DNA of 64,000 bases from Clostridium facile (GCF_014297275.1 NZ_JACOQK010000001.1:930001-994000), one strand, 5' to 3'; shown: positions 1-8,109, counted from the first letter of the stretch. Notes: a model not told the origin generated them from the sequence alone. Made by a program: numbers and translations.

Positions 1-554
1 ACTATACACACCATTTTATATTTTGTCAATAGCTTTTCTATAAATTATCATATTTAACAAAAATATAAAAATTTTTTATTACATTACTACAATATTAAAC
101 TAGAGGATTTCTATATTATCAATTAAAAATTTTTGTTGCATATCTAACGAATATACCATATGATAGTAATAGAAGTTAAATTTAGAGTAGAGAATATTCT
201 TTTAATATATTATTGCTTTGTCCCCAAAATAAATTATAATTAAGTAAAAAAATGTAAATTTTGTTTCACATGAAACAAAATCAATTTTTTATTTTTACAA
301 ATAATGTAACTCTAGCATATTAAAGCCCTTTTTCCATTTTAGGAAAATTTTATCATATTATTTTTATTTTATTTGCATATATATATAAATAAAATCAGTT
401 AAATCTGCAGCAAATTATACATAGTTTGCAAAAAAAATATAAAAGTTTTCTCATATCTATAGACGAATTGCATACATTGTATTATAATAGCCGTGATATA
501 GAAATTAGAAACAATTATTAATTTTAAATAAAAACAGAAACCTTATAGCAAACT
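1..554. other. AT-rich gene-free edge region
   Basis: This stretch is very AT-rich with long A and T runs and no reading frame that looks like a gene on either strand. The only distinctive element is a parS-like 16-mer listed separately. The first gene lies downstream on the plus strand, so part of the region may hold its promoter, but I cannot pick a convincing -35/-10 pair among the many AT-rich candidates. Confidence 0.6.
262..277. promoter_or_regulatory. parS-like site (15 of 16 to TGTTTCACGTGAAACA)
   Basis: The sequence TGTTTCACATGAAACA differs by one central base from the 16-bp parS site bound by Spo0J/ParB in Firmicutes. The mismatch breaks the perfect palindrome at the central CG. 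Known parS sites tolerate single mismatches, so it may be a weak chromosome-segregation site. It could also be chance in an AT-rich region; no parA/parB gene lies in the window. Confidence 0.35.
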
Positions 555-578
555 ATGTGTGTAAAGGAGCTGTGTGTA

Positions 579-1181
579 TTGAACGTCTATTCACATTTAC
601 ATGTGAGCCGGATTGTCCGCAGATATATTCAACGGGAATTTGGGGTGCATTTACCAGTTATGACTTTTGCCTATGGCAATATGAGGCCTGATTTTTCCCC
701 AAAGTGTAAACGGATCCCCCATTATAAAAAAGATATGTACGAAAATATCCGCCAGGAAATTTCCGATTTGGCCAATTGCGAAAAAGAAAAAATGAACCGT
801 TTTCTGTTAGCGGACCGTTTAGGGGTGATTTGCCATTACCTGTGTGACTTTTTCTGCTATGCCCATTCAGAGAAATTTACAGGCAGCTTGCGGGAACATT
901 TTAAATACGAAAGTTTGCTCAACCGGTATATCAAACAGCGGCGCCGTACATGCGAGCAGGTCAATTTTTTAGCGGATGCCCAGATTACCACCAATTTATT
1001 CGACCTGTTGGAGCGGTTGGATGAACAGTATGAGAACTATATCCGTTTGGAAACCCTGCCAGGATTTGATATGGTTTGCGCTTTACAGGCATGTATTGAG
1101 GTAACTGTGCGGATATTGGCGATTATTATCTGTAAATCCCAAGTAAGCACCCGTGTCCATAGAGACCAGGTTTTGGCATAA
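579..1181 (+). CDS. zinc-dependent phospholipase C-like protein
   Basis: I read this as a small relative of the bacterial zinc-dependent phospholipase C family (about 200 residues against about 245 or more for secreted enzymes). His residues sit near the N-terminus (YSHLH) and a central ICHYLCDFFCYAH segment at about residues 84-96 supplies the His-x3-Asp...His pattern of metal ligands. There is no signal peptide, so it is probably cytoplasmic. The start is taken as TTG 579 because AAAGGAG lies 9 bases upstream; an ATG at 555 lies ahead of that ribosome site. Transcription ends at a hairpin at 1205-1232. Enzymatic activity is inferred only. Confidence 0.6.
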   Translation: MNVYSHLHVSRIVRRYIQREFGVHLPVMTFAYGNMRPDFSPKCKRIPHYKKDMYENIRQEISDLANCEKEKMNRFLLADRLGVICHYLCDFFCYAHSEKFTGSLREHFKYESLLNRYIKQRRRTCEQVNFLADAQITTNLFDLLERLDEQYENYIRLETLPGFDMVCALQACIEVTVRILAIIICKSQVSTRVHRDQVLA

Positions 1182-1204
1182 TATAAAAACACAGGAAAAG
1201 AAAA

Positions 1205-1240
1205 AGGATCGGAATGATAAAGTTCCGATCCTATTATTTT
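1205..1240. terminator. hairpin terminator between convergent genes
   Basis: AGGATCGGAA and TTCCGATCCT form a perfect 10-bp stem around an 8-base loop, followed by a T-rich run. It lies between the phospholipase-like gene on the plus strand and the HPr-like gene on the minus strand, so it may serve both. Confidence 0.75.
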
Positions 1241-1272
1241 TGTTTGCATCAATCTTTTTCAAATGAAAATCT

Positions 1273-1488
1273 TTAAATTTTTGCCAGTTTTTTGTGGAAC
1301 TCCTCAGAATCACAAACCACTTTTACTGGCTGGTTAAAGTCCAAAGAGAACAATCCAATAAAGGATTTTGCGTCTACAGCAATTTGCTCATCGAGTGAAT
1401 GTAATGTGACGTCCTCATCTGTGCTGCAAGCAAGTTCTTGTAAACGTTGGATTTCTTCAATTGAGTTAAACATTTTTTCTGTTACCAT
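1273..1488 (-). CDS. HPr-family protein lacking the catalytic histidine
   Basis: The 71-residue protein matches the HPr fold. The C-terminal half contains VDAKSFIGLFSLD, the counterpart of the HPr segment that carries regulatory Ser46; the serine here is residue 42. The N-terminal half has no HARPA-like motif, so the His15 that accepts phosphate from Enzyme I is missing. It therefore cannot be a normal PTS phosphocarrier and is closer in logic to Crh of Bacillus, which keeps only the serine. AAAGGAG lies 8 bases before the ATG. A role in carbon catabolite control is inference. Confidence 0.7.
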   Translation of the reverse strand: MVTEKMFNSIEEIQRLQELACSTDEDVTLHSLDEQIAVDAKSFIGLFSLDFNQPVKVVCDSEEFHKKLAKI

Positions 1489-1662
1489 AACGCATACTCC
1501 TTTTCTAATCTTGGAATCGGATTTGGATTCATTTTCCTTATCCTTACTTTTTATTATACACAGGAGAAAAAGCTTGTCAATGGTAAAAAAGTATAAATTT
1601 GTCCTATTTTTATCCTTGTTTTTAAATAAAATTTAAAACTATTGCAAAAGAGGGTGGGTTCT

Positions 1663-1959
1663 ATGCTAATACGTGGGGAAGATTTACGCTGTAAAGACGT
1701 AATTAATTTAAAAGATGGTGTTAAAATTGGTACAGTAGATGATTTTGAACTGGATAGCTGTACTGCACAAATCCAGGCAATTGTAATTGGAGGAAGAAAA
1801 AAATTTTTTGGCCTGTTAGGGCAGGAAGAAGATATTGTGATTTGCTGGAAAGATATCAATGTAATAGGGGAAGACGCGATACTAGTTTGTCTAGAACAAT
1901 GCAATTGTTGCCATCCAAAACGAAACCGGGGACAATTTTTCCGTAATTTATTTGGATAA
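1663..1959 (+). CDS. YlmC/YmxH-family sporulation PRC-barrel protein
   Basis: This 98-residue protein begins with the LRCKDVINLKDG...G-x-V-x-D signature of the YlmC/YmxH PRC-barrel family found in spore formers. The later GRKKFFGLLGQEEDIVICW strand region and I-G-E-D-A-I-L-V also fit. An unusual Cys-rich tail (CNCCHPK) follows. The ATG at 1663 is preferred over an in-frame TTG at 1642 because AGAGGGTGGG sits directly upstream of it. Family members are sporulation-associated but their molecular role is unknown. Confidence 0.8.
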   Translation: MLIRGEDLRCKDVINLKDGVKIGTVDDFELDSCTAQIQAIVIGGRKKFFGLLGQEEDIVICWKDINVIGEDAILVCLEQCNCCHPKRNRGQFFRNLFG

Positions 1960-1973
1960 ATGGAAGAATGCGG

Positions 1974-2002
1974 TTGACTTTTTATGAAAAAAATAGGATA
2001 AT
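1974..2002 (+). promoter_or_regulatory. sigma-A type promoter (TTGACT-17-GATAAT)
   Basis: TTGACT at 1974-1979 and GATAAT at 1997-2002 are separated by 17 bases, close to the vegetative consensus. The site lies just after the YmxH-family gene and about 48 bases upstream of the chosen start of the next gene, which it probably drives. Confidence 0.6.
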
Positions 2003-2049
2003 AAGGATAATTGATTGGAATGAAAAAATCAACAAAGGGGAGAACATGT

Positions 2050-3012
2050 GTGGCAAAAAAACGGTTTCGTAAAACAAAAATTACAATTTTTATTATTTAT
2101 ATTATCATATTAGTTTTTTATGGATTGTTTGTGTTTCAAACCTTCCAAACAAAACAAGCAGGGGAGGATTTCCATGTGTTTGGAAATTATCTGTATGCTT
2201 TGGAGGATCAACATTCCCTTGCTATTAGCGAAGTAAAAGAGGAATATCAAAAAGGGGATCGAATTATTTATCGGACAGAAGATGGTTTGCAAACAGCGAA
2301 AATTGATACTGTTTTAACTCAAAATAACGAAAAAGTAGTTACCTTGGTTTCCAACCAGGACCATATTTCTTATGATTTCATTATCGCTGCAGTAAAAACC
2401 GATATTCCTTATTTGGGGGCAGTATTTGAGTTTTTACAAACAACATTGGCTGTTATCTGTATTGTAGTAGTTCCATGTGCATTGTTTGTAGTTTACCAAA
2501 TTGTTCAACTTATTCGCACTGTAAAACATGGTAAAAAATCAGAAGAAAATCAGGAAAATGAGGAACTTATGATGGAAGATAAATTGTCTAATATTCAAAC
2601 ACCTACTATGGAGCTTTCCAAACAAAATATTTCGCAACAGTTTGCGGCAATTGCCCAATCAACAAACGAACAGGGTACTATCCAAAAAGAACTTTCCAGA
2701 CCTCTATCAAGAGAACTGAAAGTTGCTCCATCAGAAGAAAGCTTAGACCAAGTATTGGATGAGATGAAATACAAAATGAAATTCCAAGATACATATCAAC
2801 TTTCTAAACATATGGAAAGTGTAATTGATGAGCAACCGGAAATGCAATCTGAGTTAGCGCCATATGGATTGCAGACAAAACAGATTGAAGATGGGATTGA
2901 AATCCAGATTGATAGCAGTAAAACCAAGGATATTACCATCCGTCTAAAAAAAGATGGCTCCTTAACTCTCATCACAGAAAACTATCAAGCAGAGATTAAT
3001 TCAGATATTTAA
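2050..3012 (+). CDS. signal-peptidase-like membrane protein without a visible catalytic serine
   Basis: This 320-residue protein has a basic N-terminus, a transmembrane segment at about 11-32, an extracytoplasmic beta-rich part (KGDRIIYR, I-x-A-V-K-T-D-I-P-Y-L-G), a second membrane segment near 132-155, and a long acidic, Gln-rich cytoplasmic tail. The order GD-x-V-x-Y-R ... IPYLG resembles SipW-type signal peptidases, but the usual S-G-S-M-x-P motif with the catalytic Ser is absent. GTG 2050 is preferred as start because AAAGGGGAG lies 7 bases upstream. I think it is a non-catalytic relative; function unknown. Confidence 0.45.
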   Translation: MAKKRFRKTKITIFIIYIIILVFYGLFVFQTFQTKQAGEDFHVFGNYLYALEDQHSLAISEVKEEYQKGDRIIYRTEDGLQTAKIDTVLTQNNEKVVTLVSNQDHISYDFIIAAVKTDIPYLGAVFEFLQTTLAVICIVVVPCALFVVYQIVQLIRTVKHGKKSEENQENEELMMEDKLSNIQTPTMELSKQNISQQFAAIAQSTNEQGTIQKELSRPLSRELKVAPSEESLDQVLDEMKYKMKFQDTYQLSKHMESVIDEQPEMQSELAPYGLQTKQIEDGIEIQIDSSKTKDITIRLKKDGSLTLITENYQAEINSDI

Positions 3013-3111
3013 TTGAAAAGTACATTTTTTAATGTGCCCCTCCTCTTTTTCTATTAGTATTCTCATTTTAGGGTATCATAATAGAAAAAGTAGTAAAAAG
3101 GAGAGTAATAG

Positions 3112-3303
3112 ATGAACAATTTAAAAATAATTCGGGAACGTCGTGGGCTAACGCAGTCCCAACTGGCACAATTATCCGGTGTAAGTCTCCAAGAAATACA
3201 GGAGTTCGAGCAAGGAAGTCCAGATACCAATCAAACAGCACAGTTGATGGCGCTGCATAAATTAGCTACTGCGTTATCCTGCAATGTAAATGATTTGTAT
3301 TAA
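3112..3303 (+). CDS. small XRE-family helix-turn-helix protein
   Basis: The whole 63-residue protein is one Cro/C1-type helix-turn-helix domain: RERRGLTQSQLAQLSGVSLQEIQEFE covers helices 1 to 3, and LATALSCNVNDLY is the typical end of the fold. A ribosome site AAGGAGAG lies upstream. There is no partner domain or neighbouring toxin, so its targets are unknown. A strong terminator follows at 3334-3376. Such single-domain regulators are common in Clostridia. Confidence 0.85.
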   Translation: MNNLKIIRERRGLTQSQLAQLSGVSLQEIQEFEQGSPDTNQTAQLMALHKLATALSCNVNDLY

Positions 3304-3333
3304 TCAGGTATAAAAAATAGGATTCTGTTAGAA

Positions 3334-3376
3334 ACAAAACTGATTCTGTATAGATGCAGAGTCAGTTTTGTTTTTT
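3334..3376 (+). terminator. strong intrinsic terminator
   Basis: A 14-bp stem (CAAAACTGATTCTG paired with CAGAGTCAGTTTTG, one G-T pair) with an 8-base loop is followed by TTTTTT. It ends the XRE regulator transcript. Confidence 0.85.
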
Positions 3377-3464
3377 GTAGTAAACTGTTCCTGTTAGAGT
3401 CCAAAGCATAATTTTTCTGTTTGTTTCATATGATTGGTTATCTTTTAAAAACTGGGTGATTTGT

Positions 3465-4742
3465 ATGAAACGCTTTGTTTGGATTGCGCTTTTATTGGTG
3501 GCCGCTTTAGGCCTTTTTTATTTGAGCCGGACATCCCTTTCCACTAGCCAACAAGACTATGGGGAAATTCCCGCCATGAACCAGCAGGTGGATTTTTCTG
3601 ATTTAAACGATGCCAATGAGGAAATGCGTAGTGTTTGGTTTTCCTATTTGGATTGGAATATCCTATTCAAGGGCAAAGATCAGCAGGCGTTTACCCAGGC
3701 AGCACAAAATGTACTGGAAAACCTACAATCGTTAAATTGTAACACCCTATTTTTGCATGTACGTTCTTTTGGAGATGCCATGTATCCTTCCCAATACTAT
3801 CCTTGGTCATCCTCCTGTTCCGGAACCCTAGCAAAGGACCCCGGCTACGACCCATTACAGATTTTTATTGAGCAGGCACACCAAAAAAATATTGCTGTAC
3901 ATGCCTGGATTAATCCAATGAGAACGATGACTGACCAAGAATTTTCACAAATTGCTCATTCTTATCCCATAAAATCATGGTATGATTCTTCCAAACGTTC
4001 TGATTATATGATGCAAGATAGTACAGGAAGATGGATTTTGATTCCAGGAAACCCAGAAGTACAACAACTCATCTCAAATGGGATAAAGGAACTGGTAGAA
4101 AATTATGATATTGATGGTATCCATATGGACGATTATTTTTATCCTAGTGGAGTTGACCAATTACCCCAGAATGATACTAGCTACTTTCAAAAATTAGGAA
4201 GCAATGTTGGTATTGAAGACTGGCGGCGTTCCAGTGTTACCCAAATGATGCAGGGAATTTATCAGGCTGCACATCAGGCAAAAGCGGAAATTCAGGTTGG
4301 AGTCAGCCCTCAGTCCAGCCTTTCCGCTAACCATGATAAATTGTTCGCAGATGTGGAACAATGGGTAAAAACCGATGGTATAATCGACTATATTGTCCCT
4401 CAAATCTATTTTGGTTTCCAGAATTCTTCCCAGCCATTTGACCAAACCGCCGCCCAGTGGAACCAGTCGGTAGAAGGTACCCAAACAAAACTATATATTG
4501 GTCTCGCCTGCTACAAAATAGGTTTGGATAACGATGCCCATGCAGGGAATGGAAAACAGGAATGGCAGGCTGTTGCGCAAAGTTCCAATGATATTTTAAA
4601 GCGACAGGTAGAATGTATTCGCCAGTTATCAAACTGCAAAGGCTTTGGTTTATATGACTACAAATCCATATTTGCGGAGGATGGTAGCATTCAACCTACC
4701 ATTGCCAAAGAGCTAGAAAATCTGAAATCAATACTTGGATAA
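3465..4742 (+). CDS. glycosyl-hydrolase-like family 10 (GHL10/DUF187) protein
   Basis: This 425-residue protein has an N-terminal membrane anchor at about residues 5-20 and then a GHL10-type TIM-barrel domain. Marker segments are MRSVWFSYLDWN, NTLFLHVRSFGDA, AVHAWINPMR, GIHMDDYFYP and GVSPQSS. Relatives such as Bacillus YngK are extracellular and thought to act on cell-surface glycans; the substrate is not established. ATG 3465 with an upstream GGGTGAT is preferred over an in-frame GTG at 3456. It is followed 23 bases later by the nitroreductase gene, with which it may be cotranscribed. Confidence 0.8.
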   Translation: MKRFVWIALLLVAALGLFYLSRTSLSTSQQDYGEIPAMNQQVDFSDLNDANEEMRSVWFSYLDWNILFKGKDQQAFTQAAQNVLENLQSLNCNTLFLHVRSFGDAMYPSQYYPWSSSCSGTLAKDPGYDPLQIFIEQAHQKNIAVHAWINPMRTMTDQEFSQIAHSYPIKSWYDSSKRSDYMMQDSTGRWILIPGNPEVQQLISNGIKELVENYDIDGIHMDDYFYPSGVDQLPQNDTSYFQKLGSNVGIEDWRRSSVTQMMQGIYQAAHQAKAEIQVGVSPQSSLSANHDKLFADVEQWVKTDGIIDYIVPQIYFGFQNSSQPFDQTAAQWNQSVEGTQTKLYIGLACYKIGLDNDAHAGNGKQEWQAVAQSSNDILKRQVECIRQLSNCKGFGLYDYKSIFAEDGSIQPTIAKELENLKSILG

Positions 4743-4765
4743 ACCAAAAACAGGAGAAAGGTAAA

Positions 4766-5368
4766 ATGTTACAAGAAATTCTAAAAAGAAGGAGTATCCG
4801 GAAATTTTCCAGTCATCCCATCCCGGAAAAAGATATTCGGGAAATCATAGAGTGCGGAATGAATGCTCCTTCTTCTAAAAACAGGCAGCCTTGGTCTTTT
4901 GTAGTGGTACAAGGAGATGCCAAACAAGGAATGCTTCAGGCCTTCCAGAAAGGGATTGACCGGGAAGAACATGGTGCTCCGCTGCTTCCAAACAGTAGGC
5001 AGCATCTCAGTGGAGCAAAATACACACTGCGGATTATGGAGCAGGCACCGGTTACGATTTTTGTATTTAACACTTTGGGGGACAATATCTTTGCGGAACT
5101 CTCCCAGGAAGAACGAGTATTCGAGATATGTAACCATCAATCGGTTAGTGCTGCCATTCAGAATATCCTATTGGCGGCAACCGCAAAAAAGATTGGCAGC
5201 CTATGGATTTGTGATATTTATTTTGCCTATCAAGAACTATGTGATTGGCTCAATATAGAAGGCGAATTGCTAGCTGCTGTTTCGTTGGGGTATCCAGAAG
5301 AATCTCCACCTCAAAGGCCAAAAAAGAATTTTGACGACTTGGTAATATGGAAAAATAAACCGGAATAG
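4766..5368 (+). CDS. nitroreductase family protein
   Basis: The 200-residue protein opens with the flavin-binding RRSIRKF motif at residues 8-14 followed by MNAPSSKNRQPWSFVVVQ, both typical of FMN-dependent nitroreductases that use NAD(P)H. The C-terminal W-x-C-D...AVSLGYP-x-E segment is also conserved. Length is normal. AGGAGAAAGG precedes the ATG. It is a cytoplasmic flavoenzyme; the physiological substrate cannot be told from sequence. The next small gene begins 14 bases downstream, suggesting one transcript. Confidence 0.85.
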   Translation: MLQEILKRRSIRKFSSHPIPEKDIREIIECGMNAPSSKNRQPWSFVVVQGDAKQGMLQAFQKGIDREEHGAPLLPNSRQHLSGAKYTLRIMEQAPVTIFVFNTLGDNIFAELSQEERVFEICNHQSVSAAIQNILLAATAKKIGSLWICDIYFAYQELCDWLNIEGELLAAVSLGYPEESPPQRPKKNFDDLVIWKNKPE

Positions 5369-5382
5369 AAAGGATTAAAACA

Positions 5383-5484
5383 ATGAAAGACAATGTAAAA
5401 CGGTTAATAGCGATTATTTTGTGTGTTGTGATGGCAATTGGAGTGTGCAGTGGGGTAATTGCCACTATTGTTGTTGGGGCATGA
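5383..5484 (+). CDS. 33-residue hydrophobic peptide coupled to YdcF
   Basis: A short frame encodes a single hydrophobic helix after a short charged N-terminus (MKDNVKRLIAIILCVV...). AAAGGATT precedes the ATG at suitable spacing. The TGA stop overlaps the ATG of the ydcF-like gene as ATGA, which points to translational coupling. The hydrophobic helix and the overlap make it likely real; alternatively it is a leader peptide whose main role is to deliver ribosomes to the downstream gene. Function unknown. Confidence 0.55.
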   Translation: MKDNVKRLIAIILCVVMAIGVCSGVIATIVVGA

Positions 5485-6248
5485 ACAAGGTGTTGTTCTT
5501 ATTGAGTTGGATTGTCGGAATCATAGGGCTCCTTTTTGCCCTGCTGGGGATTATCAAGCTTTTTACGCTTAGCAGTAAGAGCCTTCCTATTTTATTCTTT
5601 TGTTTTGGTATCTTGTTGATTGGGCTTGTTATCCTGCCATACAGTGTGGATTTATCCCAGATCAGGTGGCTTCGATTAACATATCGACTGGTTTGTGGAT
5701 TGGTGGCAATTGGTGTGCTGTGTGGCGGAATTGTTTCCTGCTTTATGGCGTTTGGCGTCCACACCTGGAAAGGGAAGGACTTTCAAGGGACAGTTGTAGT
5801 ATTGGGGACTTTAATTATACAGGACCAGCCTAGCCGGATGTTGAAAGCTAGATTGGATGCAGCTGTTGCGTTCTTAAAAGAAAATCCAAAAAGTAGCTGT
5901 ATTGTCAGTGGTGGACAAGGAAAAAATGAGGATTACACCGAGGCGGAAATTATGGAAAAATATTTGGTTCAACAAGGGATAGACCCTAGCCGGATATATC
6001 AAGAAGGAAACTCATCTAATACAAAACAGAACCTACAATACTCCTTGCAGGTAATCCAGCAAAACCATTTAGGGGAACAAATTGTAATTATTACCAATGC
6101 GTTTCACCGTTATCGTGCCCAAATGTTCGCCGATCAATTAGGCGTTACAGCATATTCTGTTAGTGGAACCTGCCGGTTTGACTTGGAATTTATGTTTTGG
6201 TTCCGTGAGATCGCGGCAGTGTTAAAAGCTTGGATTACTGGAATATAA
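5481..6248 (+). CDS. YdcF/SanA-family (DUF218) membrane protein
   Basis: This 255-residue protein has four predicted hydrophobic segments in the first 100 residues, then a DUF218 domain: VVVLGTLI, R-L-D-A-A-V-A-F-L, CIVSGGQG, EAEIMEKYL and IIVITNAFHRYRA. The family includes SanA, ElyC and YdcF, linked to envelope integrity. The start is ATG 5481, which overlaps the stop of the 33-residue peptide; an upstream in-frame start would run through that gene. A terminator follows at 6263. Enzymatic role remains unknown. Confidence 0.8.
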   Translation: MNKVLFLLSWIVGIIGLLFALLGIIKLFTLSSKSLPILFFCFGILLIGLVILPYSVDLSQIRWLRLTYRLVCGLVAIGVLCGGIVSCFMAFGVHTWKGKDFQGTVVVLGTLIIQDQPSRMLKARLDAAVAFLKENPKSSCIVSGGQGKNEDYTEAEIMEKYLVQQGIDPSRIYQEGNSSNTKQNLQYSLQVIQQNHLGEQIVIITNAFHRYRAQMFADQLGVTAYSVSGTCRFDLEFMFWFREIAAVLKAWITGI

Positions 6249-6262
6249 TCCTTTCTATGTAT

Positions 6263-6288
6263 AAATTGTAAATCATTACAATTTTTTT
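6263..6288 (+). terminator. intrinsic terminator after ydcF-like gene
   Basis: AATTGTAA and TTACAATT pair around a 4-base loop and are followed by a run of T, directly upstream of the yajC promoter. Confidence 0.65.
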
Positions 6289-6298
6289 ATGAAATCCC

Positions 6299-6327
6299 TT
6301 GCAATCAGCAGGACAACCATGTATAAT
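6299..6327 (+). promoter_or_regulatory. sigma-A promoter of yajC (TTGCAA-17-TATAAT)
   Basis: TTGCAA at 6299-6304 and a perfect TATAAT at 6322-6327 have the ideal 17-base spacing. The yajC start lies about 40 bases downstream. Confidence 0.8.
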
Positions 6328-6366
6328 GTACGTTGTTACTTAGAATAAATAATGGAGGAATTTGGA

Positions 6367-6672
6367 ATGTTATTGGAAACTGCTGCAACTGGTGGAGCTT
6401 CAATGTTTATGCCAATTATCTTATTGGTATTGATGTTTGTCGTAATGTATTTTCTTATCATCCGCCCACAAAAGAAAAAAGATAAACAAGCTGCTGAAAT
6501 GAGAAACAGCTTGCAAGTTGGCGATGAAGTTGTTACAATCGGCGGTATTATTGGACGTGTAGTTGTATTAAAGGACGATTATATTGTCATTGAAACAGGC
6601 AGCGACCGTTCTAAAGTAAGAATTAAACGTTGGGCAATCCAAAGCAACGAATCTCTTGACAGCGCAAAATAA
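6367..6672 (+). CDS. yajC: YajC, preprotein translocase accessory subunit
   Basis: This 101-residue protein has a single N-terminal membrane segment (MPIILLVLMFVVMYFLIIRP) followed by QKKK and the conserved L-x-x-G-D-E-V-V-T-I-G-G-I-x-G-x-V stretch, which defines YajC of the SecDF-YajC complex. ATG 6367 is used because GGAGGA at 6354-6359 lies 7 bases upstream; the ATG at 6352 overlaps that ribosome site. secD/secF are not in the window. In many Clostridia yajC is a neighbour of the SCIFF peptide locus, as here. Confidence 0.95.
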   Translation: MLLETAATGGASMFMPIILLVLMFVVMYFLIIRPQKKKDKQAAEMRNSLQVGDEVVTIGGIIGRVVVLKDDYIVIETGSDRSKVRIKRWAIQSNESLDSAK

Positions 6673-6700
6673 TTGCAGGAAGATAACCAGGAAATTCTAC

Positions 6701-6737
6701 ACCCCGGTGGAATCAGTATTCCCCCGGGGTTTCTGTT
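6701..6737 (+). terminator. GC-rich terminator after yajC
   Basis: ACCCCGGTGGAA pairs with TTCCCCCGGGGT (near-perfect, about 12 bp) around a short loop, then TTTCTGTTT. It separates yajC from the TIGR04086 gene. Confidence 0.75.
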
Positions 6738-6819
6738 TGTATCGGGAATTTATATAAATTGGAATATTGTCCATCAAAACGGAATATATTACAAATAACA
6801 AAAGGATGGAGGGATGAAC

Positions 6820-7218
6820 ATGGCAGATCATCAAAATAAATCAATGGTGGTTTGGCTTCGGGCAATTATTTTTGGTGTATTGATTGGTACCTTGGTGATG
6901 ATTGGGTTATCTGCCCTGTTTGCCTTTGCTATTGTCAAATTTAATGTACCAGCAACTGCTATTTCGATTGTGGTAACAATGTCCGCGGCAATTGGTAGTT
7001 TTATGGGAGGGCTGATTGCGGCAAAAATTGTAGGAAAAAAAGGATTGTTGGTAGGGGTTGGTTTAGGCTTAATCTTTTTTGTTGTTCTATTTTTTGCTTC
7101 TTTTTTTGTGACAGATGGTTCCTCATTTGCCGAGAACCTAACAAAATATATCGCTGTTGTAGTGGCAGCGATGATTGGCGGAATCTTTGGGGTAAATTTA
7201 AGAAAATCCCGTTCTTAA
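6820..7218 (+). CDS. TIGR04086-family membrane protein
   Basis: The 132-residue protein has four hydrophobic segments with small-residue helices (AAIGSFMGGLIAAKIVGKKG, VVAAMIGGIFGVNLRKS), matching the TIGR04086 family, a conserved clostridial membrane protein usually encoded beside the SCIFF ranthipeptide genes. A link to the SCIFF peptide, perhaps export or placement, is inferred from gene order only. GGAGGG lies 6 bases before ATG 6820; ATG 6814 is an alternative served by AAAGGA. It faces the convergent MerR gene. Confidence 0.75.
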   Translation: MADHQNKSMVVWLRAIIFGVLIGTLVMIGLSALFAFAIVKFNVPATAISIVVTMSAAIGSFMGGLIAAKIVGKKGLLVGVGLGLIFFVVLFFASFFVTDGSSFAENLTKYIAVVVAAMIGGIFGVNLRKSRS

Positions 7219-7271
7219 TATAGAAACCTATCCGGAAATTGCTTGTAATATCATAAAATATTCCCGTTTGA

Positions 7272-8093
7272 TTACTTTAATTGAACGGGAATTTCTATTT
7301 TTGTGATATACTCCTCCATCGTATGGATTGCAATCTCGTTTACCCCTGTTTCATAAGCATAGCCATTTAAAATTAAATTGTGTTTTTGGGCATAGGCTAG
7401 AATTTCTCGATACCTTTGAGGAATTTTATCCCAATTTCCTTTGCAGTATGCCGTTAGATAAAGACCTTTTGGTTTTATTCGAATTTCGGATTGTTCAGTT
7501 ACATTTGGAACAACCACAAATAACGCGGAATATTCCTCCCATTTTCCTTGATATAACCGCTCTACTGGTATCATGGAACCATATGTAGCATTGTGCAGCC
7601 AACATAATGGATGTTTTTTCATTTCTTCAACCATTGTTGTGACCTCCTGTTCCAAAGAAGTTTGATGATTGATGTTGACCATTGCTAAATATTCTTCTTC
7701 TTTTTCTGTTATGCTAATTTTAGAGAGGTCAGCTTTGGATAAACCCACAATGGTTTTTTGGTGATATTCCAAAGTTTTTTGGATTTCTTTTAAATGGGAA
7801 ATTCTCTGATCCAATTCTTTGATTTTTTCCCCAAAAAGAAAACTTAACTTCTCGCTGGAATGGTCTAGCATCAACTCCTGGATTTCTGGAATAGAAACAT
7901 TTAATTCGCGTAACATTAAAATTGTTTTTAGAGTAAAGCTTTGTTGATAGGTATAATATCGGTATCCATTTTCTTTTTTGATTGCTGGACGGAATAACCC
8001 AATTTCATCATACCACATCAATGTTTTTTTATTAATTTGATGCAACGCTGCAAATTGTCCAATTGTGAACTGTTTTTTTCTGTTTTCTAACAT
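7272..8093 (-). CDS. MerR-family transcriptional regulator with GyrI-like effector domain
   Basis: This 273-residue protein starts with a MerR winged helix (TIGQFAALHQINKKTLMWYD, then GLFRPA...GYRYY), followed by a dimerisation coiled coil at about 75-120 and a C-terminal GyrI-like/effector-binding domain (about 130-270). Regulators of this layout (BmrR type) sense small hydrophobic or cationic compounds. CAAGGAG precedes the ATG. It is divergent from a GNAT acetyltransferase 90 bases away, its most likely target. A 10-bp palindrome ACTGTACAGT sits between them at 8110-8119. Confidence 0.85.
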   Translation of the reverse strand: MLENRKKQFTIGQFAALHQINKKTLMWYDEIGLFRPAIKKENGYRYYTYQQSFTLKTILMLRELNVSIPEIQELMLDHSSEKLSFLFGEKIKELDQRISHLKEIQKTLEYHQKTIVGLSKADLSKISITEKEEEYLAMVNINHQTSLEQEVTTMVEEMKKHPLCWLHNATYGSMIPVERLYQGKWEEYSALFVVVPNVTEQSEIRIKPKGLYLTAYCKGNWDKIPQRYREILAYAQKHNLILNGYAYETGVNEIAIHTMEEYITKIEIPVQLK

Positions 8094-8109
8094 TTTTATA
8101 TTCTCCTTG

